Shown: positions 24,836-32,586 of the stretch, piece after piece
Layout: every line of letters starts with the position of its first letter
Numbering within the stretch: position 1 is the stretch's first letter
Origin: Sphingomonas montanisoli
GTDB taxonomy: Bacteria > Pseudomonadota > Alphaproteobacteria > Sphingomonadales > Sphingomonadaceae
Assembly: GCF_008274695.1 (NCBI RefSeq)
Contig: NZ_VTOU01000003.1
Location: forward strand, 1-64,000
Direction of reading: 5' to 3'
DNA length: 64,000 bases
Notes under the pieces: model-generated
Seen by the model: the letters and a program-made list of their open reading frames with translations, nothing else
The model's database searches: none
Told to the model about the DNA's origin: nothing
Made by a program: the position numbers and the translations under genes

Positions 24836-25176
24836 GCCGGCTCCACCTCGACGAGCACCGCCCCACCGGGCACGACATCACCGACAGTGAAGGACGTGCG
24901 GAAGCGGCCGTCGTTGATGCCCAGCGCCAGAGCGAGCCCATCGCGCCCATGCTTGAACGAGGCGAGCATGTTGTCGTCATCCCGCGCGCGCCGGTCGGGC
25001 GGGCAGAAGGTGAGGATCAGCCGCAGCGGTCCATCCGGCACCGAACCCTTGCGGCTCAGCGACAGACCCCAGCAAAGCTCGCGGTAGGACTTCTTCGCCG
25101 ACATCTTGGCGCGGAGGGGCGCCGTGCTGTTCGGGTTGAGCTCCTTGGGGGGCCAGGGGAGAGAGAGGGGCGTCAT
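24832..25176 (-). CDS. RusA-like Holliday junction resolvase
   Basis: 114 residues from ATG 25176 (ATGA overlap). PWPPKELNPN at the N-terminus and DRRARDDDNMLASFKHGRDGLA with a DxDN core are the RusA signature: Asp residues bind metal and cut four-way junctions. In phages it resolves recombination intermediates before packaging. Confidence 0.9.
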   Translation of the reverse strand: MTPLSLPWPPKELNPNSTAPLRAKMSAKKSYRELCWGLSLSRKGSVPDGPLRLILTFCPPDRRARDDDNMLASFKHGRDGLALALGINDGRFRTSFTVGDVVPGGAVLVEVEPA

Positions 25177-27056
25177 GCGGCCTCGACCTCGAAGTCGGCG
25201 GCGATCACATCGGGGAACTGCGCGCGTGTCAGCGCCTCCGACAGCGGCGGGCATACGCTGTTTCCGCATTTCGCGACCTGCGCCGTCTTGGTGATCGGGT
25301 GGCCTTGGGCGTCATGATCGATGACGTAATCCGTCGGGAAGCCCTGCGCGTTGAACAACTCACGCGGCGTCAGCATCCGCATGCCGATATCGACGATCAC
25401 ATAGTCTTCGCCCCCGATCGTCACGATGACGAGGCCGAAGCGATCCTGAACCGTCACCGTGCCCAACGGACTGTCGAGGCCGTGCCCGTCCTGCTCGTTG
25501 CCATAATATTTGATCAGGAAGGCCCGAACCTCGGCCATGTGCGTGCCGCCTGCGCTGACTGTGTGCAGCGGTTCGTCGGTGGGCTGTCCATGCGCGCAAG
25601 TGCCGCGCAATTTGATGAGGTTCGATGTTACGATCCGCTGCTGCGATCCTGTCGTTGCGATCGTCGAAAGCGGCTCATCGGCCGCCCGGCCAGCGAGATT
25701 GGCATTGTTCGGCCCGCCATTCGCCTGCTCGATATGGGCAGCGACTAACGCACGGATCTTTGCATGATCCTCTGCCGAGGCCCGCTCATGGACGTCATGG
25801 CCTAATTCACCTGAGGCATACTTCTGCATGAAGGCCATGACAGCATGATGCTTGATGCCGCCTGCGACGACGGTGCCGAGCGGCGCTTCCACGTCCATCG
25901 CGCGCGGCGCCTGCCCTTCGCGCTCGCCATTGCCGATATGCACCAGGTGCGCGCCGACGATCGTGTTGTGATCGCCGTCCGACGCAGTGACGGTGTGCAA
26001 CGGATCGTCAATCGACCGATTGCCACCGCCCTGCTGGGCATAGCTCGCAAAGGGCGCGATGGCCGCTTCGACGACGCCGAGCGGAGCCGCACCGCCGGGC
26101 CGCTTAATGAAGCTGTTGGCGGTGACAGTGGCGAGCGGATCCTCGACACTGTCGCCGATCGCACCATTCCGGAACTTAGTGATGTGCGGGACCACGACGG
26201 CATGTTCGCCGCGATTGGCACCTGTCACGGTCGCCATTGGCTGGTCGATCGACGCGCCGCGAGCGCCCTCCTGATGGTGGGTCAGCGGCACGATGAATGG
26301 CTTCGGATTGTTGACGACGAACTTCATGATGCCGTGCGCGATCCGCCGAAGCGTCTTGTCCGCGAGGGGCTTCTTCCGCTCGAAGATTGATTGGCAGGGG
26401 ATCGACCAGTCGATGATCTCCGCCGCGGTCCGCCACGGCAGGCGCTGGCCGCTCATAACTTCGGGCGAGCCCGGCCTTCCATGCGTAGGCGCTGGCCAAG
26501 CGATCGGCTTCCCGTCCCGGCGCGCGACCATGAAGAAGCGCTTGCGGATCGTCGGCGCGCCGTAATCGCAAGCCCGAAGCTCGCGGAATTCGATCTTATA
26601 TCCCTGTTTCCGGAGCGCGGCGCACCACTTCGCGAACGTCTCGCCCGCGCGCTCCTTGATCGGCCGGCCCTCATCGTCGAGCGGCCCCCACGTTCGGAAC
26701 TCCTCCACATTTTCGAGCAGGATCACGTCGGGGCGGACCTTCTCGGCCCACAGCACGACCACCCACGCCAGATCGCGGATCGACTTCTCGCGGGGCTTGC
26801 CGCCCTTCGCTTTCGAGAAATGCTTGCAATCCGGGCTGAACCACGCGAGCTGAACCGGCCGGCCCCGCACGACATCGCGCGGATCGATCTGCCAGATGTT
26901 GTTGCGAATGTGCATGGTGCCGGGGTGGTTCACCTCGTGCATGCGGATCGCTTCTTCATCGTGGTTGATGGCAATATCGACGGCACGGCCAAGCGCGGCC
27001 TCAATGCCGGTCGAAGCGCCGCCGCCGCCTGCGAAGTTATCGACGATAAGACCCAT
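25173..27056 (-). CDS. DNA cytosine-5 methyltransferase with repeat-rich insert
   Basis: 627 residues from ATG 27056. Class I methyltransferase: SAM motif DNFAGGGGAS (6-15), catalytic Cys in SPDCKHFS (C77), ENVEEF (115-120), RKRFFMVARR (171-180), RMLTPRELFNAQGFP (560-574) and KCGNSV (596-601). Between the halves (about 270-535) seven 'D-x-P-L-x-T-V' repeats occur (at 271, 306, 350, 390, 460, 494, 528) where the target recognition region is expected. It modifies phage or host DNA, probably to evade restriction. ATGA-coupled to both neighbours. Confidence 0.9.
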   Translation of the reverse strand: MGLIVDNFAGGGGASTGIEAALGRAVDIAINHDEEAIRMHEVNHPGTMHIRNNIWQIDPRDVVRGRPVQLAWFSPDCKHFSKAKGGKPREKSIRDLAWVVVLWAEKVRPDVILLENVEEFRTWGPLDDEGRPIKERAGETFAKWCAALRKQGYKIEFRELRACDYGAPTIRKRFFMVARRDGKPIAWPAPTHGRPGSPEVMSGQRLPWRTAAEIIDWSIPCQSIFERKKPLADKTLRRIAHGIMKFVVNNPKPFIVPLTHHQEGARGASIDQPMATVTGANRGEHAVVVPHITKFRNGAIGDSVEDPLATVTANSFIKRPGGAAPLGVVEAAIAPFASYAQQGGGNRSIDDPLHTVTASDGDHNTIVGAHLVHIGNGEREGQAPRAMDVEAPLGTVVAGGIKHHAVMAFMQKYASGELGHDVHERASAEDHAKIRALVAAHIEQANGGPNNANLAGRAADEPLSTIATTGSQQRIVTSNLIKLRGTCAHGQPTDEPLHTVSAGGTHMAEVRAFLIKYYGNEQDGHGLDSPLGTVTVQDRFGLVIVTIGGEDYVIVDIGMRMLTPRELFNAQGFPTDYVIDHDAQGHPITKTAQVAKCGNSVCPPLSEALTRAQFPDVIAADFEVEAA

Positions 27057-27253
27057 CACAGCGTGGCTTTCTTCTTGGTGCCGAGCACCCCAGGACGGGT
27101 CGCGTTGACGTGGGCGCGAATGTGGTCGACCTTCTCCATGACTGCGGAGCGGGTGATGACCTCGCGGTGGCGGGAGAGCGTAAGCGCGGCCTCGCGGACG
27201 AGATCAGCGGGCGCGGCTTGCGGCTCAGCGCGGCGGAACGGCCACAAGTTCAT
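27056..27253 (-). CDS. Small unknown phage protein
   Basis: 65 residues, basic (ENDING PGVLGTKKKATL), helical; adjoins the methyltransferase with an ATGA overlap. No family recognised. Confidence 0.6.
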   Translation of the reverse strand: MNLWPFRRAEPQAAPADLVREAALTLSRHREVITRSAVMEKVDHIRAHVNATRPGVLGTKKKATL

Positions 27254-27558
27254 GCGGTCGCCCTCCCCTTCCGACCGGACGGGCGGGCCATCATCTCGCG
27301 GTAGGCGACCAGATCGGTGCGCTTGATATGCTCGCGGGCGAAGGGGTTGGCGAAGTAGCCGCCCCGGTGCAGATCGCGAGCGGCGGCGACCATCTCGTCC
27401 TTGAACGACTGTCCCTCGGCGTGGCCGCGACGCGACGTCGACAGAAGGCCCGCGCCGATCGTGAAAAGCTCAGACGGGAGCCAGCCCGTGAAGCCTTCGA
27501 ACGGAAGCCCCTCGTCGATAGCGGCGAAGAACCGCTCTTCGTTGAATGGAGCGGCCAT
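27250..27558 (-). CDS. Small unknown phage protein
   Basis: 102 residues; basic C-terminus (ARPSGRKGRATA). ATG 27558 overlaps the previous stop (TAATG). No family recognised. Confidence 0.6.
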   Translation of the reverse strand: MAAPFNEERFFAAIDEGLPFEGFTGWLPSELFTIGAGLLSTSRRGHAEGQSFKDEMVAAARDLHRGGYFANPFAREHIKRTDLVAYREMMARPSGRKGRATA

Positions 27559-27824
27559 TAGATGCCGAGCCCCAGCTGCATGCCGAGCGCGTTGGCATAC
27601 GTTTCGAGCACCATCTGCTCTTCGTCGTATTCGCCCTTCTTGAGCTTGCGGATGCGGATGAGCTTACGGACGACCTTCGTGTCGTAGCCCCTGCCCTTCA
27701 TCTCCGACATCACGTCCTTGATGTCGTCGGCGATGCTCTTTTGCTCGGCTTGAAGTCGCTCAATTCTTTCGACGAAAAGAAGCAATTCCTGCGCGGCAAT
27801 GCTCGTTGAATCTTCGACGCTCAT
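27558..27824 (-). CDS. GapR-like nucleoid protein (DUF2312)
   Basis: 88 residues from ATG 27824 (ATGA overlap). IERLQAEQKSIADDIKDVMSEMKGRGYDTKVVRKLIRIRKL is the DUF2312 signature. GapR of Caulobacter, the family's best-studied member, is a helical dimer that binds overtwisted DNA ahead of replication forks and helps topoisomerases. A phage copy in the early operon could aid phage replication or alter host chromosome dynamics. Confidence 0.9.
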   Translation of the reverse strand: MSVEDSTSIAAQELLLFVERIERLQAEQKSIADDIKDVMSEMKGRGYDTKVVRKLIRIRKLKKGEYDEEQMVLETYANALGMQLGLGI

Positions 27825-28387
27825 GCGACGTGCCTCCAAATGCGGTTGTGGCGGATGAGGTGGATCGTCGAAATCGACACCCCGTAATCTTCGGCGATCG
27901 GCCGATTGCGCTCGCGCTGGGCAATCCGCGCTCGGATCTGGCGGACCTTCTCTTCGGTCAGGACGGCGCCATAGACGGCCTCACCACGGCAATCCGTCCC
28001 ATGACGAACGCGATCAGCCTGATTGTCGATCGGGCTTGCCCAACGAAGGTTGGTCAGCGCACAGTTCTTAGGCTGGCCGTCGTTGTGACAGGCCTGCGCT
28101 CCATCGAAAGGCTCCGGGCCGCAGAACGCGATCAGGACAAGCCGATGGACTCGCCAGTTTGTTGTGACGCCATCCCGGCAGAGCGATACGATGTCATAGC
28201 CTTGCCCCGCGTCGACGCGCTGCAGAACATGACCGGGCACGGAAATACCCCGAGCCGGTGTGTTCAGATCGCGTCGAACGCGCCCAAGGTTGCTGACTTC
28301 GTAGAGGCCTTCGTATCCACGAACGGGGAGCCACACCTCGACGGTCGCGCAGGCACCATCGGCGGAGATGGGTGTCTGTGCGTTCAT
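27821..28387 (-). CDS. HNH homing endonuclease (NUMOD4 + HNH_3)
   Basis: 188 residues from ATG 28387. N-terminal NUMOD4 motif (WLPVRGYEGLYEVSNLGRVR), then HNH core (HRLVLIAFCGPEPFD, CHNDGQPKNCALTNLRW) and a C-terminal helix-turn-helix (IAEDYGVSISTIHLIR). Such enzymes cut an unoccupied allele and spread by copying. ATGA overlaps at both ends. Confidence 0.9.
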   Translation of the reverse strand: MNAQTPISADGACATVEVWLPVRGYEGLYEVSNLGRVRRDLNTPARGISVPGHVLQRVDAGQGYDIVSLCRDGVTTNWRVHRLVLIAFCGPEPFDGAQACHNDGQPKNCALTNLRWASPIDNQADRVRHGTDCRGEAVYGAVLTEEKVRQIRARIAQRERNRPIAEDYGVSISTIHLIRHNRIWRHVA

Positions 28388-29019
28388 GCTGCTGCTCCGG
28401 TGGGATAATCGCCGTCGCGCTCGAGCCGCTTCCGGCATGGCGCGATCCAGCGCAGGCGGGTGTCATCTTCGCCATCGATCCAGACGAGCCACGCATAGGC
28501 CGTCGCGGTCGAACCCTCGGGCGCGAGCCGGCCTTTGTGCATCACGACGCGCTCGCAGAATTGGAGAACGTAGCTGGGCGGATTGTCGGAGAAGATCGCT
28601 TCGTAGCGGCCGACCGATTCCAGGAAGGCGGCGCGGACGAGGACAGCGAAACCGATGCGGCTCGTGGCGGCCATGCGCTCAATGAACTGAGCAGCTAGCC
28701 GGAATGGCGGGTTCGTGATTGTCCAGTCGACCATCGACGGGAGGAAGCCAAAGAGATAATCTTCGACCGGGAAACCTGCGCCGTAATCGTGGATGTCCGA
28801 CGCTTCGACGCAACCGAAATACTCGGACAGCGGCATGACCATGTGGCCGCGATTCGCCGCCGGCTCGCGACACGCCTGGCGACCCAACTGGCGGTAGCCG
28901 TTCGACATTAGCCAGTCGCACAGCGCGCGGGTCGCCCAGGGCGGCGTCGGGAAGTCGTCGAGACTGTCGTGTGCTTCGACGCGACGCTGCATCACGGCGG
29001 TGGAGGTGTTCTGCGCCAT
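28384..29019 (-). CDS. DNA methyltransferase (N6-adenine type, NPPF motif)
   Basis: 211 residues from ATG 29019. Motif I-like EPAANRGHM, acidic VEASDIHDYG and the catalytic TNPPF (residues 102-106) are typical of phage amino-methyltransferases; the DDFPTPPWATR N-terminus is usual for these proteins. ATGA overlaps at both ends. Target sequence not predictable. Confidence 0.85.
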   Translation of the reverse strand: MAQNTSTAVMQRRVEAHDSLDDFPTPPWATRALCDWLMSNGYRQLGRQACREPAANRGHMVMPLSEYFGCVEASDIHDYGAGFPVEDYLFGFLPSMVDWTITNPPFRLAAQFIERMAATSRIGFAVLVRAAFLESVGRYEAIFSDNPPSYVLQFCERVVMHKGRLAPEGSTATAYAWLVWIDGEDDTRLRWIAPCRKRLERDGDYPTGAAA

Positions 29020-29495
29020 CAGTCGTTCGCCCGCAGAGCCGAGAGACGCTGGCGCAGCGCTTCGATCCCACGCGCTGCGTCGTCGAGCGCCTTCGATCCG
29101 ATCAAGCGCAGTTCGTCGTCGTCGACCTGCCCATCGTCGAGGAGGGCCAACGACAGGAGGTGCGCGAGGTGGAGCAGCTTGGCGAGGCGCTCGTTGTCGG
29201 TCATGTCCTCGCTGTCGAGCGGGACGGACTTCACGCCGATCATGGCGAGGACGTCGGCACCGAAGCGACCATTCCACTCGCGCAGGCCAAGCAGGAAGGA
29301 GGTGAAGCCCATCTCCGCCGTGCCCTTGGCGTATTGGGCGGCCTGATCTTCGGAGCGGCCGAGGACGCGGCCAACATCCTTCCACGTCAGGCCGTCAGCT
29401 TCGCGGATCGCCGCGAGTGATGCGCCCAGCGTGTCGACCGCGTCAGAAACGGCAAAAGTGCGCCGCTTGCCGTGGATTGCCGGTTGTGCGGTCAT
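29019..29495 (-). CDS. Early regulator-like helix-turn-helix protein
   Basis: 158 residues. The N-terminal part (AAIREADGLTWKDVGRVLGRSEDQAAQYAKG) is a likely helix-turn-helix, similar to CII-like phage regulators; the C-terminal half is helical. Located in the leftward operon after two small regulators. Function inferred. Confidence 0.7.
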   Translation of the reverse strand: MTAQPAIHGKRRTFAVSDAVDTLGASLAAIREADGLTWKDVGRVLGRSEDQAAQYAKGTAEMGFTSFLLGLREWNGRFGADVLAMIGVKSVPLDSEDMTDNERLAKLLHLAHLLSLALLDDGQVDDDELRLIGSKALDDAARGIEALRQRLSALRAND

Positions 29496-29728
29496 TTAGA
29501 TGACGCTCCATGATGAGATACGGAAGCCGCCTGATCGTCGTGACCCAAAGGTGCGTCCTGCTGATCGAGGCGGGGTGCGAGGATCGAGCAGTCAGCCGTG
29601 AGGAGGTCGCGGTGACGATGGGAGGCGAGAGCCTGAGACTTGTGGATGCCGTCGTGGGACATGAGCTTGCCGAGCAAGAGCGCGACCAGCGGCGCGGTGA
29701 ACGCGTAGGTGATGGCGAGCGCGATCAT
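29492..29728 (-). CDS. Small membrane-anchored protein of the early operon
   Basis: 78 residues; N-terminal hydrophobic helix (MIALAITYAFTAPLVALLLGKL), then a polar tail. ATGA overlaps both neighbours. Unknown; could be a lysogen surface or signalling factor. Confidence 0.6.
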   Translation of the reverse strand: MIALAITYAFTAPLVALLLGKLMSHDGIHKSQALASHRHRDLLTADCSILAPRLDQQDAPLGHDDQAASVSHHGASSK

Positions 29729-30015
29729 GCGGCGGCCCGAGCGGCTTGGCCGCGGCGACCGAGTTCAGCCCACAGCGCGGCGGTATCCACACTCGACAGG
29801 TCAGGCGCTTGAGCCACGATCTTGATCGCGCGGTGGCGGTTGCTCTCCCGCACGATCCATCCGCCGCGCTCAAGACCCTTGATGACGCGATCGACGCCAG
29901 AGAGCGAGGCGAGCCCCATGTGCTTGCGCATCTCGTCGAAGCTGGGAGACACCCCTCCCCGCTCCGTCTGATAGGTGCGGATGAAGTCGAGGCAGTCTTT
30001 CTGGCGCGGAGTCAT
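29725..30015 (-). CDS. LexA-type DNA-binding domain protein
   Basis: 96 residues. MTPRQKDCLDFIRTYQTERGGVSPSFDEMRKHMGL...SGVDRVIKGLERGGWI matches the winged-helix domain of LexA, without a protease domain. Probably a transcription regulator of the phage early genes. Follows the Cro-like gene in the leftward operon. Confidence 0.85.
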   Translation of the reverse strand: MTPRQKDCLDFIRTYQTERGGVSPSFDEMRKHMGLASLSGVDRVIKGLERGGWIVRESNRHRAIKIVAQAPDLSSVDTAALWAELGRRGQAARAAA

Positions 30016-30224
30016 GCTGCGACCTGGGCGGCGTATCCGGCCATGAACGCTTGCACGCGGCCTGCGAGCTTGAGCGTCGGCGATCGTCCCGCGCGCAGAT
30101 TGATGACGAGCCCGCTATCTCCGACCGCCAGGCGCCCGAAGGTGGATGGCTTGATGCTGTGCTTGGCGCAGAATGCCTCGATCGAGGCCAGCAGCTGCGC
30201 GTCGGTCGGAATGCTTGTGCTCAT
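30012..30224 (-). CDS. Cro-like regulator
   Basis: About 70 residues from ATG 30224. Segment FCAKHSIKPSTFGRLAVGDSGLVINLRAGR resembles a helix-turn-helix. It is the first leftward gene, divergent from the repressor, as Cro is in lambda. The ATG lies 6 bases after a -10 hexamer, so the mRNA may be leaderless. The longer frame to 30251 runs through the operator. Confidence 0.75.
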   Translation of the reverse strand: MSTSIPTDAQLLASIEAFCAKHSIKPSTFGRLAVGDSGLVINLRAGRSPTLKLAGRVQAFMAGYAAQVAA

Positions 30225-30230
30225 GACTGA

Positions 30231-30259
30231 GCTATAGTTGGATGTTTCCAACTCTGCAA
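30231..30259 (-). promoter_or_regulatory. Leftward early promoter with repressor operator in the spacer
   Basis: Minus strand: TTGCAG, 17-base spacer, TATAGC. The spacer is the palindrome GTTGGAAACATCCAAC (16 bases) plus one base, so repressor binding would block RNA polymerase. The proposed start is about the A of ATG 30224. Confidence 0.75.
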
Positions 30260-30268
30260 GTTGGAAAC
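30260..30268 (+). promoter_or_regulatory. Second, half-site repressor operator
   Basis: GTTGGAAAC repeats one half of the palindrome next to the main operator. It lies at the start of the repressor gene's leader and may tune autoregulation. Confidence 0.5.
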
Positions 30269-30271
30269 TTC

Positions 30272-31036
30272 ATGCTTCCTACTCAGCCCGCGCTGTGGGA
30301 TCGCTCCAACATGTCAGGCGATGAAGCATTGCGCGGGAAGCGGCTGTACGAAGCCCTCCTCAAATTGAAGCCGGCCGATGTGAACGAGGCGGAGTGGGCG
30401 GTGCGCGCCGGCGTGAACCGGGGATTCTTCACGAACCTCAAGAACAGCCACATAAGCCCGCGATCCGACACCCTTCGCAAAGTGCTTCGCGCGATCGGCA
30501 AGACTGAAGCCGAACTGTATGAAGCGGCAGCAGGACGCCCCCTCAAGCAATGGGCTTCCGGCGACGTCCTCGATATCGACAAGGCTTCTGACCGGCCGCT
30601 CATAGTCACGACATCATCCACCGATGGCGCGGTGGAAATCCGACAAGTCGACCTTTCCTATTCAATGGGCCCAGGAGCGACCCCTGAGGACTTCCCCGAA
30701 GAGACGCCGGTCCTCTTCGATCCCAACTTTCTGCGCTCGATCACGCGCGCGCCGACGCACCGCCTTTATGTGGCCCGCGGCGATGGCGACAGCATGTTTC
30801 CGACGCTGATCAATGATGACCAGGTGCTGATCGACACGACACAAAACCAGTTGAGCCAGCAGGATCGGATCTGGGCATTGAGCTACGACGGGGCGCTAAT
30901 GATCAAGCGGCTGCGTCGGGCAGGAAAGGGTAGGATCAAGATCATCTCCGACAACACCACCGTGCCGATCGATGAGGTGGACGAGGCTGATTTGCGCATC
31001 TTCGGCCGCGTGATCTGGGTCGGCCGCAGGGTTTAG
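30272..31036 (+). CDS. CI-type phage repressor (HTH + S24 LexA-like peptidase)
   Basis: 254 residues from ATG 30272 (GGAAAC upstream); ATG 30311 is an alternative start giving MSGDEALRG. N-terminal helix-turn-helix (EWAVRAGVNRGFFTNLKNSHISPRSDTLRKV), C-terminal S24 fold with the catalytic Ser in GDSMFPTL (S174) and Lys in ALMIKRL (K212). It should keep the prophage silent and self-cleave upon RecA activation. The flanking palindromes GTTGGAT-N-T-N-TCCAAC are its likely operators. Confidence 0.9.
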   Translation: MLPTQPALWDRSNMSGDEALRGKRLYEALLKLKPADVNEAEWAVRAGVNRGFFTNLKNSHISPRSDTLRKVLRAIGKTEAELYEAAAGRPLKQWASGDVLDIDKASDRPLIVTTSSTDGAVEIRQVDLSYSMGPGATPEDFPEETPVLFDPNFLRSITRAPTHRLYVARGDGDSMFPTLINDDQVLIDTTQNQLSQQDRIWALSYDGALMIKRLRRAGKGRIKIISDNTTVPIDEVDEADLRIFGRVIWVGRRV

Positions 31037-31045
31037 GAGCAGGGC

Positions 31046-31345
31046 ATGGCAGAGGCAGAAGACGAACGCGACCTTACGCGGCCGACCGGGACTGGCTTTA
31101 TTGCTTGCGGTGCAGTGCTCCTGTTCATCGCGTTGGTTTCGACGTTCATCGCCTTCACGCTAAAAGTCGATCAAAGCTATATCGGTGAAGGTGTCTATGC
31201 GCCCGATCCGGAGCAGGCTGCGGTGCGCTTCGTAGCAATCGTCATTGCTGGCAGCGGGATTTCGCTCGGCTCATTCCTATTCGGTATCGGTTTCGTTGTG
31301 CGGGCGATTTGGTTTCTCCCCGGCGACCCTGCGAAGTGCAATTGA
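31046..31345 (+). CDS. Small two-helix membrane protein next to repressor
   Basis: 99 residues; two hydrophobic helices (GTGFIACGAVLLFIALVSTF and FVAIVIAGSGISLGSFLF). Directly downstream of the repressor and co-transcribed with it, so expressed in the lysogen. Superinfection exclusion is a plausible but unproven role. Confidence 0.65.
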   Translation: MAEAEDERDLTRPTGTGFIACGAVLLFIALVSTFIAFTLKVDQSYIGEGVYAPDPEQAAVRFVAIVIAGSGISLGSFLFGIGFVVRAIWFLPGDPAKCN

Positions 31346-31379
31346 GTTCCTAGCACAATGAGTTTGGAAGGAAGTTGAC

Positions 31380-31607
31380 GTGAGCGACAAAGATCCCTTC
31401 CCATTATGGAGCGAGCCCGCGACAAAGGGTGACGTGATCCGAGCCGTTGTCTATACTCGCGCGTGCATGATCGACACGTTGATAGCGCTGCGCGCGCTTC
31501 GCCGAAATGACATATCTCGCGTGGACGAGGTCTTGAAAGACCTGTCGAACAGTGCAGACGAGCTCGAAGTACTTGTCCGCGACATTGCTGGAACAGAAAA
31601 TGACTGA
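31380..31607 (+). CDS. Small soluble protein in lysogeny cassette
   Basis: 75 residues from an in-frame GTG near 31380, helical and acidic at the C-terminus (DEVLKDLSNSADELEVLVRD). Overlaps the next gene. Unknown; co-expressed with the repressor. Confidence 0.55.
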   Translation: MSDKDPFPLWSEPATKGDVIRAVVYTRACMIDTLIALRALRRNDISRVDEVLKDLSNSADELEVLVRDIAGTEND

Positions 31608-32034
31608 GGGGACTGACCAGTTGGCGCTTGTGCGCTCCCTGCGTGAGCAAAAAAGCGCGTTGGAGCAAGAGAATGCCGACTTGAAACGCGGGGGCGGAGG
31701 GGGCACTTCTGGCGGTATGGATGTCATTGACGCCAAAATCGCCGCTGCCGAAGCTCGCACCGATGCGAAGTTCACTCAAGTCATCGCAAAGCTAGATGCG
31801 ATGGATGGAAAATTGACGCGCATCGAGGCGGATAATATCCGAACCCGCAGCACGGTGCGCTCGAGCACTTTCGCGATCATCAGCGCGTTCATTGCAGTCG
31901 TAGCGTTGGGCTTCGCGATCTTTTCGCAGTCGTTCAATATGGGTGAGAAGGTCCGAGAATCGGCCCGCGCAGCTTCGGCAGAGCGGGTGGATGAATTGCG
32001 CTTGCACGACTCGATCGACGGCAACGCCAACTAA
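31600..32034 (+). CDS. Coiled-coil membrane protein in lysogeny cassette
   Basis: 144 residues from ATG 31600, overlapping the preceding stop by 8 bases. N-terminal coiled coil (LVRSLREQKSALEQENADLK), Gly-rich hinge, second coiled coil, and a membrane helix (FAIISAFIAVVALGFAIF) near the C-terminus. Tail-anchored arrangement suggests a sensor or scaffold at the membrane. Unknown family. Confidence 0.6.
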   Translation: MTEGTDQLALVRSLREQKSALEQENADLKRGGGGGTSGGMDVIDAKIAAAEARTDAKFTQVIAKLDAMDGKLTRIEADNIRTRSTVRSSTFAIISAFIAVVALGFAIFSQSFNMGEKVRESARAASAERVDELRLHDSIDGNAN

Positions 32035-32039
32035 GGGCG

Positions 32040-32471
32040 ATGCCCCTCCGCACACTCTCCCTCGACGTCGTAGGCGCGGATCACCCAAACCGCCGCCCTG
32101 GGAAGCAGGGCAAGATACCCCGTCGATACGAGATCCAGCTTTGTGAGCCGGGGGAGCCGATCAGCTTAGAGCTTGAGCCCGACAACCCAGTCGACCCGAA
32201 CGCCGTCCGCGTGATGTCGGCGCGCGGCATTCAGATCGGGTATATCCGCCATGAGCGATCGATGCTGATCAGCGGCTACATTCGCGACTGCCTCGACATC
32301 CGCGGCATCTTCCAGCGCGTGATGCCCTGGGGCGCCATCATCCGCATCACGACCGATGGTAGCGAGCCCGAACTACCCCCCGCCCCTGCTCCGTCCGCAC
32401 AGCCGCTCGAATCGCGTGCGTTCGTCGACGAGGATCCCGGCTTCTATCCCGACCCGGAATGGCCCGAATAG
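32040..32471 (+). CDS. HIRAN-domain protein
   Basis: 143 residues. The segment LELEPDNPVDPNAVRVMSARGIQIGYI fits the HIRAN signature (DNPxDxNAVRV...G..GYI). HIRAN domains bind 3' DNA ends and occur in repair and defence contexts. Last gene before the rightward operator, in the lysogen-expressed cassette. Confidence 0.75.
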   Translation: MPLRTLSLDVVGADHPNRRPGKQGKIPRRYEIQLCEPGEPISLELEPDNPVDPNAVRVMSARGIQIGYIRHERSMLISGYIRDCLDIRGIFQRVMPWGAIIRITTDGSEPELPPAPAPSAQPLESRAFVDEDPGFYPDPEWPE

Positions 32472-32475
32472 GATA

Positions 32476-32491
32476 GTTGGGTTTATCCAAC
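32476..32491 (+). promoter_or_regulatory. Repressor operator (GTTGGGTTTATCCAAC)
   Basis: Near-palindrome matching the operator inside the leftward promoter; 30 bases, about three helical turns, before the next copy, so two repressor dimers could bind on the same face. Confidence 0.7.
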
Positions 32492-32498
32492 TTTATGA

Positions 32499-32527
32499 TT
32501 GACGAGTTGGATTTCTCCAACTAATTG
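32499..32527 (+). promoter_or_regulatory. Rightward early promoter with operator in the spacer
   Basis: TTGACG, 17-base spacer, TAATTG. The spacer is the palindrome GTTGGATTTCTCCAAC plus one base, exactly as at the leftward promoter. It should drive the long rightward operon and be repressed in the lysogen. Confidence 0.75.
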
Positions 32528-32528
32528 T

Positions 32529-32580
32529 TCTCCCACACCACCTGATCAGCCCATCGGCTCGAAGACAGTGGTGCGGGAGA
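32529..32580 (+). promoter_or_regulatory. Conserved-looking hairpin in rightward operon leader
   Basis: Arms TCTCCCACACCAC (32529-32541) and GTGGTGCGGGAGA (32568-32580), 12 of 13 pairs, loop 26 bases. It lies at the start of the transcript, before the first gene at 32587. Antitermination or attenuation could use it; no U tract follows, so it is not a terminator. Confidence 0.5.
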
Positions 32581-32586
32581 TAATCA

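Noticed and set aside
30242-30271. Upstream start of the repressor
   Set aside because: It would lie inside the operator; ATG 30272 or 30311 are better.
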